From contig NZ_JAKMUU010000002.1 in the NCBI RefSeq assembly GCF_027570035.1, positions 1 through 64,000 of the forward strand: a DNA stretch of 64,000 nucleotides, given 5' to 3'. Below the pieces are notes generated by a model. It worked only from the letters and a program-made list of their open reading frames with translations, did not search any database and was not told the origin of the DNA. The stretch comes from Corynebacterium curieae. GTDB lineage: Bacteria > Actinomycetota > Actinomycetes > Mycobacteriales > Mycobacteriaceae. The translations under genes were made by a program, and so were the position numbers. This document shows, piece by piece, positions 26,943 through 36,969 of this stretch. The stretch's first letter is position 1, and each line of letters starts with the position of its first letter.

Positions 26943-27937
26943 CGAATCCTTCCGCCCTTACGAGAATCCGAATAGCGGCAGATGGCTGCCAGTACCGCAC
27001 CGGAAAGGTTGTGCCACACGGAAAAGACAGCACCGGGCAGGGCAGCCAATGGATTCATGTAGGTCGATGCCAGGGACGTCGCCAAGCCGGAGTTTTGCAT
27101 GCCCACCTCGACGGCCATGGTGCGACGGGCGGTAATAGGCTGTTTTGTAACCGCTCCTGCGAGGTAGCCCAGCAGATAGCCACAGGCATTATGGATAACT
27201 ACGGCCGCAAAGACCAGCGCACCCGCCGTAGCGATCGTGTCGTGCGCACCGGCGACCACGATGCACACAATGGCGGAAATCGCGGCAACCGAGTTCCACG
27301 GCAATGCCGCGTTAATTTTCGCCACCACGCGTGGAAATAGCATGCCTATAAGGATGCCGGCAACGACGGGTATGAGAACTACCTTGACGATGGACCACGC
27401 CATGGCTGAAGCGGAGACTGGCATATACTCCCCCGCCAACCACAAGGTCAACAAGGGGGTTAAAACCGGCGCAAGTAACGTGGAAATTGACGTCATGGTT
27501 ACTGAAAGAGCGACATCACCGCGGGCAAGGTAAGAGACCACATTAGAGCTCGTGCCGCCAGGAGCACAGCCCACCAGAATGACGCCGGCCGCCACCTCAT
27601 CAGGCAGGTCCATGACCGCAACCACCATCAGCGCTACCAGCGGCATGATCACAAACTGAGCCACGACTCCGATGAGCACCGGAAGAGGCCTGCGTGCCAC
27701 TAGGGCAAAATCCACCGGCTTAAGGGTTAACCCCATACCGAACATGACGATTCCCAGCAGCGGGGTGACCTGCGGGGCGAAGGAAGCTGCGGTGTCCGGC
27801 GCGAGGTAGCCAATTACTCCGCCGATAATCACAAGCACGGGAAAGCCTAGCGCTGCGATGAACGCTTGGCGGTCTTGTGCTGAAGAGGGCGCGGGCCGCG
27901 CCTCCACCCGATTATCTGTCATGCTATCGATACTCAT
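26939..27937 (-). CDS. bile acid:sodium symporter (BASS) family protein
   Basis: Membrane transporter of 332 residues with about ten helices; BASS proteins move organic anions with sodium (bile acids, pantoate, keto acids). Seen: TPLLGIVMFGMGLTLKP, the sodium-site region VGCAPGGTSSNVVSYLARGDVALSV, and AVEVGMQNSGLATSLA. The substrate cannot be predicted. ATG 27937 is 7 nt after TATTCT, so it is probably leaderless; the -10 box coincides with the T-rich tail of the pfkA terminator. Confidence 0.88.
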   Translation of the reverse strand: MSIDSMTDNRVEARPAPSSAQDRQAFIAALGFPVLVIIGGVIGYLAPDTAASFAPQVTPLLGIVMFGMGLTLKPVDFALVARRPLPVLIGVVAQFVIMPLVALMVVAVMDLPDEVAAGVILVGCAPGGTSSNVVSYLARGDVALSVTMTSISTLLAPVLTPLLTLWLAGEYMPVSASAMAWSIVKVVLIPVVAGILIGMLFPRVVAKINAALPWNSVAAISAIVCIVVAGAHDTIATAGALVFAAVVIHNACGYLLGYLAGAVTKQPITARRTMAVEVGMQNSGLATSLASTYMNPLAALPGAVFSVWHNLSGAVLAAICRYSDSRKGGRIR

Positions 27938-27944
27938 GGGCAAA

Positions 27945-27950
27945 AGAATA
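27945..27950 (-). promoter_or_regulatory. -10 box of symporter gene within terminator tail
   Basis: TATTCT on the minus strand, 7 nt before ATG 27937 and directly next to the pfkA terminator stem. Confidence 0.5.
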
Positions 27951-27971
27951 CGCCCCCACTTAGTGGGAGCG
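27951..27971 (-). terminator. terminator after pfkA
   Basis: CGCTCCCAC-TAA-GTGGGGGCG on the minus strand (9-bp stem, one mismatch), followed by TATTCTTTT. It lies about 30 nt after the pfkA stop. Confidence 0.65.
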
Positions 27972-28000
27972 CTAAATTAAAATTCGAAAATCATTGACTC

Positions 28001-29032
28001 TTAGCCGAAGAGTGCTTGGGCATTTCGATAACGCTGCTCCGGCACCGTCTTCAATTGTCCCACGGCATCTTCTAGCGGGACCAAGTCAATATTTTCACCA
28101 TGTAGGGCAACACACATGCCGGATTTACCCTCGTGAATAGCACGGGCTGCATGTACACCGTATCGAGTGGCAAGGACGCGGTCATAAGCAGTCGGCGTAC
28201 CGCCGCGTTGAATGTGCCCAAGTACCGTCGTGCGCACGTCATAGCCAGTGCGCGCCTTAATCTCATCACCGATAACCTGGCCAATACCGTTGAAGGTCTG
28301 GTGGCCAAACTGGTCGACTCCGCCGGCTTCGAAGTCCATCGTCCCTTCCTTTGGGAGGGCACCTTCTGCAACGCAGATGATGCCGTACTTTTCACCCATT
28401 TGGAAGCGGCGTTCCATTGCCTTGGTAATTTCGGCGATATCGAAGGGCTCTTCTGGCACCACCGTGTAATGCGCTCCGCCTGCCATGCCGGCGTGCAGAG
28501 CAATCCAGCCTACGTGGCGGCCCATCACCTCCACGATGAGAATGCGGTTATGGGATTCCGCTGTGGTGTGCAGGCGGTCAATGGCATCGGTAGCCACGGA
28601 CACGGCGGTATCGAAGCCGAAGGTGTAGTCGGTGGCGTTGACATCGTTGTCAATAGTCTTTGGAACGCCTACCACCGGCACCCCATTATCGGATAGCCAC
28701 TTTGCGCCCTTGAGGGTTCCCTCACCACCAATGGCTACAAGTGCATCCACCCCGGCATCGGCCATATTGGACTTAATCTGGTTGAGGCCAGCCTTGAACT
28801 TATCCGGGTGCAGACGGCCGGTGCCCAAGATGGTGCCGCCGCGCAACAGAATACGGTCGATTTCTGCATCGTCATAAAGATCACGGCGGCGATCTTCCAT
28901 CAGGCCGACCCAACCGTCCTCATAACCGACGACGGTATCTCCAAACTCGTTGGATGCGGTACGCACTACCGCACGGATTACAGCATTGAGGCCGGGGCAA
29001 TCGCCACCGGACGTTAAAACACCTAGACGCAT
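28001..29032 (-). CDS. pfkA: 6-phosphofructokinase
   Basis: Glycolytic phosphorylation of fructose 6-phosphate. 343 residues. Seen: the nucleotide-binding [30 protein letters not shown] and the catalytic [21 protein letters not shown]. The Gly in GGEGT is the residue found in ATP-dependent enzymes (PPi-dependent ones carry Asp), while the Lys in PKTIDND is typical of the actinobacterial group; ATP use is therefore inferred. ATG 29032 lies 7 nt after TAAATT, giving a leaderless start. Confidence 0.96.
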   Translation of the reverse strand: MRLGVLTSGGDCPGLNAVIRAVVRTASNEFGDTVVGYEDGWVGLMEDRRRDLYDDAEIDRILLRGGTILGTGRLHPDKFKAGLNQIKSNMADAGVDALVAIGGEGTLKGAKWLSDNGVPVVGVPKTIDNDVNATDYTFGFDTAVSVATDAIDRLHTTAESHNRILIVEVMGRHVGWIALHAGMAGGAHYTVVPEEPFDIAEITKAMERRFQMGEKYGIICVAEGALPKEGTMDFEAGGVDQFGHQTFNGIGQVIGDEIKARTGYDVRTTVLGHIQRGGTPTAYDRVLATRYGVHAARAIHEGKSGMCVALHGENIDLVPLEDAVGQLKTVPEQRYRNAQALFG

Positions 29033-29056
29033 ACCTACCAATTTAGCGCGCGAATT

Positions 29057-30433
29057 TTAGCCCTGCAGAGTGTTCCGAAAGCATAGAGCGGAAACCAGGC
29101 CGACCACCAGCGCAACCACGATGGCGAATAGCGAATTAATAATGGCTGCCTCTGGGCTGCCCGTTTGCATTACCGCAGAGACGAGAGCGACGCCCAGCAC
29201 AGATCCCACTTGACGGGAGGTGTTATACACACCGGAGGCAGCCCCCATAAGCTGCGGCGAAACATCACGCAAGGTGGTTGCCGCATTGGAACCCCAGATA
29301 AAGGACTGCCCCACTCCTAAACCTGCGATAGGCAGTCCAAGCACCCAGGCCTGGGCATCTGCCTGCATGACCCACCATGCCGCGAAGAGGGAGAGGATAA
29401 GGATGGAAAAACCGATCGCGCCCAGCAAACGCGGATTGATTTTATCGGCCATTATTCCTGCTACCGGGGACATCAACAGCGATACCAGTGCCATTGGTGC
29501 CACGATGATGCCGGCCTCTCCCGCCGGAATTCCTTGAACGGTCTGCAACCAAAACATGATAGGCAGCATGACGGCCGCCGCCATAAATCCCATAGCGATA
29601 ATGCCTACCGAACCTGCCACATAGTTGCGGTTGCGAAAGAGCGCCAATGGCACCAACGGGCTTGATCCGCGTGTGTAAGCGGTAACCTGCAGGCGGATGA
29701 ACCATGCACTAGCTACTACCCCGACAAGCAAAATCAGCCAGACTGCCCAGCCCCAACCAAGCACGGGGCCTTGTTGAATCCCAAAGACTATCGCAGCCAG
29801 TGCAAGTAGGGAGATAATGGCCGAGGCCACATCGATTGACTGCGCGGTGGTGGGCAGCTCAGGCACCCACAAAAGCGCGAATGCAATAGCTAACACCACG
29901 AAGGGAATATGCACCCAAAAAGCGGCCTGCCAGCCGAAATTCCCTACCAGATAGCCGCCAGCGAGTGGCCCGGCCAAGGCCGCGACCGAACCAATCACGC
30001 CCCATACCCCTAATGCGCGTCCGCGCCGCTCGCGAGCGAAAATTCGATTAATCACGGACATCGTCTGTGGCATCTGCAGCGAAGCGCCCACGCCTTGCAC
30101 AACTCGAGCGGCGATAAGCACCTCCACGATGGGGGCCAAAGCACAGCCCAGCGCGCCTACACCGAAGACGGCCACGCCCATACAAAACATCCGCCGTTGG
30201 CCCAAGACATCGCCTAAGCGGCCGGTAAAAAGAAGGGGTACCACCACCGCCAAGAGATAAGCGGCGGATACCCACATGGTGTGGTTAACGCTCGCATTGA
30301 GCTCGCGTTGCAGATCCGGCAAAGCCACCGCCACCATGGATTGATCCAAAAGAGAAACGAAGAAGCCCAGAGATAGGGCAAGCATGGCGCGCCATGCTTG
30401 GCGCTCGGGCGGCAGATGCGTCTCCACAGTCAT
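29057..30433 (-). CDS. MFS multidrug-type exporter (DHA2 family)
   Basis: Integral membrane protein of about 458 residues with some 13-14 hydrophobic segments. Motifs: ALSLGFFVSLLDQSMVAVALPDLQRELN in helix 1, the loop motif FTGRLGDVLGQRRMFCMGVAVF, and the antiporter motif C-like LAGPLAGGYLVGNFGWQAAFWVHIPF. These place it with drug:proton antiporters of the EmrB/QacA type; the natural substrate is unknown. It ends 25 nt before pfkA in the opposite-to-upstream order, so some readthrough into pfkA is possible. Start at 30433 or 30439. Confidence 0.88.
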   Translation of the reverse strand: MTVETHLPPERQAWRAMLALSLGFFVSLLDQSMVAVALPDLQRELNASVNHTMWVSAAYLLAVVVPLLFTGRLGDVLGQRRMFCMGVAVFGVGALGCALAPIVEVLIAARVVQGVGASLQMPQTMSVINRIFARERRGRALGVWGVIGSVAALAGPLAGGYLVGNFGWQAAFWVHIPFVVLAIAFALLWVPELPTTAQSIDVASAIISLLALAAIVFGIQQGPVLGWGWAVWLILLVGVVASAWFIRLQVTAYTRGSSPLVPLALFRNRNYVAGSVGIIAMGFMAAAVMLPIMFWLQTVQGIPAGEAGIIVAPMALVSLLMSPVAGIMADKINPRLLGAIGFSILILSLFAAWWVMQADAQAWVLGLPIAGLGVGQSFIWGSNAATTLRDVSPQLMGAASGVYNTSRQVGSVLGVALVSAVMQTGSPEAAIINSLFAIVVALVVGLVSALCFRNTLQG

Positions 30434-30480
30434 GGCCATAAAGTCTAGCGGGCCTAGGAGAGTCGGCCTAGACTGGCCGC

Positions 30481-30804
30481 ATGTCCATGATCGATATCAA
30501 AAAGCCCCAAGATGTTTCTACTGCCACCACCGTCACCCTCGGCCTTATCGGCGGTTGGGTAACCGCCCGCGAGACCGGCATCCGCCCACTGGGCGGCGTG
30601 CTCCTCGCCGCCGCAGGTGTATGGGCGGGCCGCTCTTGGGCCAAGAAGACCACCCCAGCCACCACTGCAGGCCTGTGCGCGCTCTATGCCGGAGCATTCG
30701 GCGCCTCCCACCCGCTAGCAAAGAAGATCGGTGCCTGGCCGGCCGTGCTTAGCGTCACTGCTGCCTCGGCGGGCGCGGCCTACGCGCTTTCCGACGCCAA
30801 ATAG
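30481..30804 (+). CDS. small hydrophobic conserved protein
   Basis: 107 residues, Gly/Ala rich, with three or four weak hydrophobic segments (TTVTLGLIGGWVTA, GGVLLAAAGVWAGRSW, TAGLCALYAGAFGASH, VLSVTAASAGAAYAL). Probably a small membrane protein; no family function is known to me. The ATG is 6 nt after TAGACT, a leaderless promoter divergent from the MFS gene. A T-rich hairpin terminates it. Confidence 0.65.
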   Translation: MSMIDIKKPQDVSTATTVTLGLIGGWVTARETGIRPLGGVLLAAAGVWAGRSWAKKTTPATTAGLCALYAGAFGASHPLAKKIGAWPAVLSVTAASAGAAYALSDAK

Positions 30805-30817
30805 TCCCCACACAATT

Positions 30818-30849
30818 ATGCGCACCATGTCCCTAGACGTGGTGCGCAT
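30818..30849. terminator. terminator between convergent genes
   Basis: Perfect 10-bp stem ATGCGCACCA/TGGTGCGCAT with TCTTATATT after it on the plus strand; the minus-strand side is less T-rich, so it mainly serves the 30481-30804 gene. Confidence 0.75.
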
Positions 30850-30873
30850 TCTTATATTGCAGGCTGCTAGTTG

Positions 30874-31374
30874 CTACTTGACAACCGTGAACTCAACCGC
30901 TTTATCGTTGCTACCTAGGGCGACGGTGCCGCCGGGCAGGTTATAGAAGGAGGGCTGGGATTCAAGGAGGCCACGGAGGGCGTCGGAAAGCTCCTGCGTA
31001 TGCTCATCGCAGGCAACACGGGTAGAAGTAAATTCCCCAACGCTGATGGTGCCGTCCTCTGCCACCTCGTAGGTGGTGTTATAGGTATTGCAACCGTCAT
31101 TCATTACCAAGGAGTGATCCTTGGAAAAAGCAACGCTAAGCTTGCCATCTTCCTTAACGGAGTGGAGCTCGCCGGTGATGGTCTGCCCTTCAATCTTGGG
31201 TTCCAACTTCTCTGCGCCCTGTGGCAACGGAGTAATCAGGCCGGAATTGGTGGGGGCGGTCATGCTGAATCCTGGATCAATGGAGGGTACCTGTGCGGCG
31301 TTGGCAACTCCTGCACCCATGAGCGCAGCGGCGGACAGCGTTACAGTGGCAGTCTTTTTGAAATGCATGCCCAT
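30874..31374 (-). CDS. secreted META-domain (HslJ-like) protein
   Basis: Exported protein of about 166 residues. The signal peptide is KKTATVTLSAAALMGAGVANAAQ, cleaved near ANA/AQ. The mature part resembles the META/HslJ domain: DHSLVMNDGCNTYNTTYEV with the typical NDGCN core, and TRVACDEHTQELSDALRGLLESQPSFY. META proteins are linked to stress and heat-shock phenotypes; the molecular role is unknown. ATG 31374 has GGGGGT about 7 nt upstream; ATG 31368 is the alternative. An inverted repeat surrounds its promoter. Confidence 0.78.
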   Translation of the reverse strand: MGMHFKKTATVTLSAAALMGAGVANAAQVPSIDPGFSMTAPTNSGLITPLPQGAEKLEPKIEGQTITGELHSVKEDGKLSVAFSKDHSLVMNDGCNTYNTTYEVAEDGTISVGEFTSTRVACDEHTQELSDALRGLLESQPSFYNLPGGTVALGSNDKAVEFTVVK

Positions 31375-31377
31375 TAA

Positions 31378-31413
31378 TTTACCCCCGCAGAATATAAATT
31401 CAACGGGGGTAAA
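31378..31413 (-). promoter_or_regulatory. inverted-repeat operator around META gene -10
   Basis: TTTACCCCCG (31378-31387) and CGGGGGTAAA (31404-31413) form a perfect 10-bp inverted repeat with 16 nt between. The spacer holds TATATT (31391-31396, minus strand). With a start of transcription near 31384 both arms cannot lie in the mRNA, so a DNA operator is more likely than a hairpin. Confidence 0.65.
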
Positions 31414-31454
31414 CAAACCTTTATGGAATCGCCAGCGACCCCACAGGCAGTGAT

Positions 31455-32942
31455 TTACTTATTGCGGCCCGCTTCATAAGCCGCGCCCACCTTGTACAGG
31501 CGGTCGTCCTCGAACGCCGGCGCCATGATCTGCAGGCCGGTCGGCAAGTTGGTATCGCTCGCCATACCGGACGGCACGGACATGCCGCACAGGCCAGCTA
31601 GATTAAGCGGCAGGGTGCACAGGTCAAAGTTGTACATCGCCATCGGATCCTCAACCTTCTCCCCCAGCTTGAACGCGGTGGTCGGGGTGGTCGGGGAAAC
31701 AAGCACATCAACCTGCTCGAAGGCGCGGGCGAAGTCTTGGGCAATGAGCGTACGCACGCGCTGCGCCTGCAGGTAGTAAGCATCGTAGTAGCCCACAGAC
31801 AGCGCATAGGTGCCCAGCATGATGCGGCGCTTTACCTCGGGGCCAAAGCCCTCCGCGCGGGACTGGGACATAACCTGCTCGGCGGAGTGGGAGCCGTCAT
31901 CACCGGCGCGCAGTCCGTAGCGCATGCCGTCGAAGCGGGCCAGGTTGGACGAGACCTCGCACGGCATGATCAGGTAGTACGCGGCCAGCGCATCATCAAA
32001 GTGCGGGCAATCAACCTCGATGATTTCCGCACCCTGCTCGCGCAGCTGATCGACGGCAGCGTGGTAGTTCTCCATCACGCCTTCCTGCCAGCCATCGCGC
32101 TCGAATTGCTTAATCAGGCCCATCTTGACGCCGGAAAGATCCCCCTGAGCGCCCTCGCGTGCGGCGGCGACAACTGGGGCTACCGGCTTATCCACCGAGG
32201 TGGCATCGAAGGCATCGTGGCCGGCGATGACCTCGTGCAGCAGCGCGGTATCCAGAACGGTGCGGCCACAGGGACCAGCCTGGTCGAGGGAGGATGCAGC
32301 AGCAATGAGGCCGTAGCGGGACACGGTACCATAGGTCGGCTTAACACCAACAGTGTTGGTCAGCGCGGCGGGCTGGCGGATAGACCCGCCCGTATCGGTA
32401 CCGATGCCCAGCGGCGCCTGGCCGGAAGCGAGCGCTGCCGCAGTACCACCGCCGGAGCCGCCCGGGGTGCGCTCCGTGTCATAAGGGTTATGTGCTGGGC
32501 CAAAGGCGGAGTTCTCATTGGAGGAACCCATTGCAAACTCATCCAGGTTGGTCTTGCCCAGGATTGGGATTCCAGCCTCGCGCAGACGCTTCGTCACGGT
32601 GGCGTCATAGGGAGAAACGTAGCCCTCCAGCATCTTAGAGGCCGCGGTGGTTGGCGCATCGGTGGTAACGAGCAAATCCTTCAGTGCCAGCGGTACGCCG
32701 GCCAGCCCGGAAGCAGGCTCTTCGCCAGCATCGAGCGCCTTATCCACGGCGTCGGCAGCCGCAAGAGCCTCCTCGGCTCCCACATGCAAGAAGGAGTTAA
32801 GCTCCTCATTGGTCTCCGCAATGCGGTCGAGGAAAGCCTGGGTAACCTCGCGGGAAGTAATTTCCCGGGAGTGAATCTTTTCGGCCAGCTCAGCGGCGGT
32901 AAGGGAGGTTAGCCCCTCTGCAGGAACGGTCAGGTTAGACAT
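31455..32942 (-). CDS. gatA: Asp/Glu-tRNA amidotransferase subunit A
   Basis: Amidase subunit of GatCAB; releases ammonia from glutamine. The amidase-signature Ser-cis-Ser-Lys residues are present: Lys in [42 protein letters not shown] carries both serines. 495 residues, full length. It begins immediately after the gatC stop and is coupled to it. The 3' end is followed by the META gene with only about 40 nt between. Confidence 0.98.
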   Translation of the reverse strand: MSNLTVPAEGLTSLTAAELAEKIHSREITSREVTQAFLDRIAETNEELNSFLHVGAEEALAAADAVDKALDAGEEPASGLAGVPLALKDLLVTTDAPTTAASKMLEGYVSPYDATVTKRLREAGIPILGKTNLDEFAMGSSNENSAFGPAHNPYDTERTPGGSGGGTAAALASGQAPLGIGTDTGGSIRQPAALTNTVGVKPTYGTVSRYGLIAAASSLDQAGPCGRTVLDTALLHEVIAGHDAFDATSVDKPVAPVVAAAREGAQGDLSGVKMGLIKQFERDGWQEGVMENYHAAVDQLREQGAEIIEVDCPHFDDALAAYYLIMPCEVSSNLARFDGMRYGLRAGDDGSHSAEQVMSQSRAEGFGPEVKRRIMLGTYALSVGYYDAYYLQAQRVRTLIAQDFARAFEQVDVLVSPTTPTTAFKLGEKVEDPMAMYNFDLCTLPLNLAGLCGMSVPSGMASDTNLPTGLQIMAPAFEDDRLYKVGAAYEAGRNK

Positions 32943-33263
32943 TTACTCTCCTCCCAAAATCTGTGGCACAACGAAGCGCTCGTCTTCTACGGCCGGCGCC
33001 TGGTCCAAGGCCTGTTCTGCAGTAAGGGTGCGCACGATAACATCCTCGCGCATTGGGGCGTCCACGGAGTGCGGGTGGCTCATCGGCTCCACGCCCTCGG
33101 TATCCACGTTTCCTACCGCGGAAACGGAATCAACAATTTCATCAATCTGCGTTGCGAACTGGGCTAGCTCTTCCTCACTCAAGGCCAGGCGGGAAAGCTT
33201 GGCGAGGTGGGCTACCTCATCACGCGAAATCTCAGACACGCGAACTCCATCCTTTATCTGCAT
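32943..33263 (-). CDS. gatC: Asp/Glu-tRNA amidotransferase subunit C
   Basis: Small subunit stabilising GatAB. 106 residues with the family pattern [59 protein letters not shown] 33263 chosen; upstream starts at 33272 would add three residues. First gene of gatCA. An inverted repeat lies in its promoter. Confidence 0.96.
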   Translation of the reverse strand: MQIKDGVRVSEISRDEVAHLAKLSRLALSEEELAQFATQIDEIVDSVSAVGNVDTEGVEPMSHPHSVDAPMREDVIVRTLTAEQALDQAPAVEDERFVVPQILGGE

Positions 33264-33274
33264 AATCGACACGC

Positions 33275-33293
33275 CAGTGAAAAATATTCACTG
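33275..33293 (-). promoter_or_regulatory. inverted repeat upstream of gatC
   Basis: CAGTGAA-AAATA-TTCACTG, perfect 7-bp arms, centred on TATTTT (a possible -10 on the minus strand), 12 nt before gatC. Could be an operator; no candidate regulator is adjacent. Confidence 0.4.
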
Positions 33294-33443
33294 AAAGCAT
33301 GTACTATGTGAATTGCTAACGACCCATGGTACTGCACCAACTGAGATGGCTGCCGCGTCACCCCAAATTTGCGTTGCTTGAAGCCGCCATTGTGACGCAC
33401 GTATCATGTTCGGGACTACAAACAACCGAAAGCGTGCGAGACC

Positions 33444-34103
33444 ATGTCCTTTTTGATCCGTGTACTGCTCCCCGATGCCCCTGGCAGCTTGGGCCAGCTT
33501 GCCGATGCCTTTGGACTTGTCGACGGCAATATCCAGTCAGTCGACATCGTAGAAAACTTCCCCGATGGAACCGTCATGGATGACATCGTCATTGAACTGC
33601 CCACAGGTGCCATGGCCGATGTCCTCATTACCGCTGCCTCTTCCGTAGACGGCGTCGAGATTGATTCCATCCGCCCCTTTAGCGGCCGCGTTGATCGCCG
33701 CGGGCAAATCGAGCTACTTGCACGCGTGGCTAATGCCACGAATGTTACCGCCGCCATGGAGGAAGTAGTTGCTGCGATCCCAAGGGCGCTGACCTCGACA
33801 TGGGCAATCGTCATCGATAATAACGAGCCCATCCACCGAGTTGCCTCCTCCAACGCCGCCCCCGAAGATGATGGAACCGTGCCGCACGATATCGAGGTTG
33901 AAAGCGCGCGCGTGCTCAGCCCCGAGCGCGATGCATGGATTCCGGAAAGCTGGTCGCTTCTCGATTCCGCCTTGGCCGCCGCCCCATTGGGCGATACCGG
34001 CTTGGTTATCGCCATGGGCCGCACCGGTGGCCCTGATTACCTCGCCTCCGAGGTAGAGCATCTAGGCCACATCGGCACCATCTTGGGCAGCTTCCTCAAG
34101 TAG
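33444..34103 (+). CDS. ACT-domain protein
   Basis: Cytoplasmic protein of 219 residues found next to ligA/gatC in actinobacteria. The N-terminal ACT domain is MSFLIRVLLPDAPGSLGQLADAFGLVDGNIQSVDIVE; the rest has no recognised domain, though the end (DTGLVIAMGRTGGPDYLASEVEHLGHIGTILGS) is well ordered. ACT domains bind amino acids, so a sensing role is likely, but the ligand and output are unknown. It is divergent from gatC and converges with ligA. Confidence 0.82.
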   Translation: MSFLIRVLLPDAPGSLGQLADAFGLVDGNIQSVDIVENFPDGTVMDDIVIELPTGAMADVLITAASSVDGVEIDSIRPFSGRVDRRGQIELLARVANATNVTAAMEEVVAAIPRALTSTWAIVIDNNEPIHRVASSNAAPEDDGTVPHDIEVESARVLSPERDAWIPESWSLLDSALAAAPLGDTGLVIAMGRTGGPDYLASEVEHLGHIGTILGSFLK

Positions 34104-34113
34104 CCGGACTGAA

Positions 34114-36207
<2,094 letters not shown>

Positions 36208-36228
36208 CTAGCTACTAAGGTATGGATC

Positions 36229-36900
36229 ATGAATTTCGACGCCTCCCGCATGCTCGCCTTCGACCTTGAGACCACCTCGGCCAATCCAAAGGAAGCCCGC
36301 ATTGTCACCTCTGCCCTAGTCCGCATTGACGGCCGCGAGGTGCAAAAAGTAGAGCACCTGGCTGATCCCGGAATTGAGATTCCACAGGAAGCAACCAACG
36401 TGCATGGCATCTCCACGGAAAAGGCCCGCACCGAGGGCCGCCCGCATGAGGATGTTCTAAAAGATACGGTCGAATCCATCAAGGCCGCGTGGGAGGACGG
36501 CCTGACACTCATTGTCTATAACGCTGCCTTTGATCTCACCGTATTGCGCAGCCTCACTGGCGATTTCACGGTAACCGGCCCAGTCTATGACCCCTATGTG
36601 ATCGACCGTGTCAGCGATAAGTGGCGCAAGGGCAAGCGCACCCTGGGCGCAGTGTGCGAGCACTACGGCGTCGAGTTGGGCAATGCCCACGAAGCTACTG
36701 CCGACGCCCTCGCGGCCGCCCGCGTGGCATGGAAGCAGGTACGCCAGCACTACCCTAACCTGGCACAGATGGATGAAAACGAACTCATGGAGTTCCAGGC
36801 AGTCAAGTGGTACGAAGACCGCGTCGCCTTCAAGAAATACCTAGAGGGCAAGGGCCGCGATGCCTCGGATGTCTCGACGGCGTGGCCGCTCATCGGCTAA
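36229..36900 (+). CDS. DEDDh-type 3'-5' exonuclease (DNA polymerase III epsilon-like)
   Basis: Exonuclease of 223 residues from the DnaQ-like RNase T superfamily. All acidic residues are visible: LAFDLETTSANP (Asp, Glu), IVYNAAFDLTVLR (Asp), HEATADALAAARV (His, Asp). Also typical is VHGISTEKA. It may act in DNA repair; it is not obviously part of polymerase III. ATG 36229 chosen; a GTG at 36199 would add ten residues. Its TAA stop overlaps the first of the two 20-bp repeats. Divergent from ligA. Confidence 0.9.
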   Translation: MNFDASRMLAFDLETTSANPKEARIVTSALVRIDGREVQKVEHLADPGIEIPQEATNVHGISTEKARTEGRPHEDVLKDTVESIKAAWEDGLTLIVYNAAFDLTVLRSLTGDFTVTGPVYDPYVIDRVSDKWRKGKRTLGAVCEHYGVELGNAHEATADALAAARVAWKQVRQHYPNLAQMDENELMEFQAVKWYEDRVAFKKYLEGKGRDASDVSTAWPLIG

Positions 36901-36947
36901 AGTCTCCCAAATCTCCACTTTGAGCCGAAAGTCTCCCAAATCTCCAC
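36899..36947 (+). repeat. two exact 20-bp direct repeats before AAA ATPase gene
   Basis: AAAGTCTCCCAAATCTCCAC occurs at 36899-36918 and 36928-36947, 29 bp apart start to start, with no mismatch. Each copy contains two TCTCC boxes 9 bp apart (36903, 36912; 36932, 36941). The second copy covers the -35 region of the ATPase gene. The layout resembles iterons or tandem operator sites. Confidence 0.92.
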
Positions 36948-36957
36948 CAGCACGAGT

Positions 36958-36963
36958 TACACT
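36958..36963 (+). promoter_or_regulatory. -10 box of AAA ATPase gene
   Basis: TACACT, 6 nt before ATG 36970, so the transcript is probably leaderless. The second 20-bp repeat ends 10 bp upstream. Confidence 0.55.
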
Positions 36964-36969
36964 AGCCGC

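Noticed and set aside
31737..32912. 391-codon plus-strand frame opposite gatA
   Set aside because: Shadow frame; gatA on the other strand is unmistakable.
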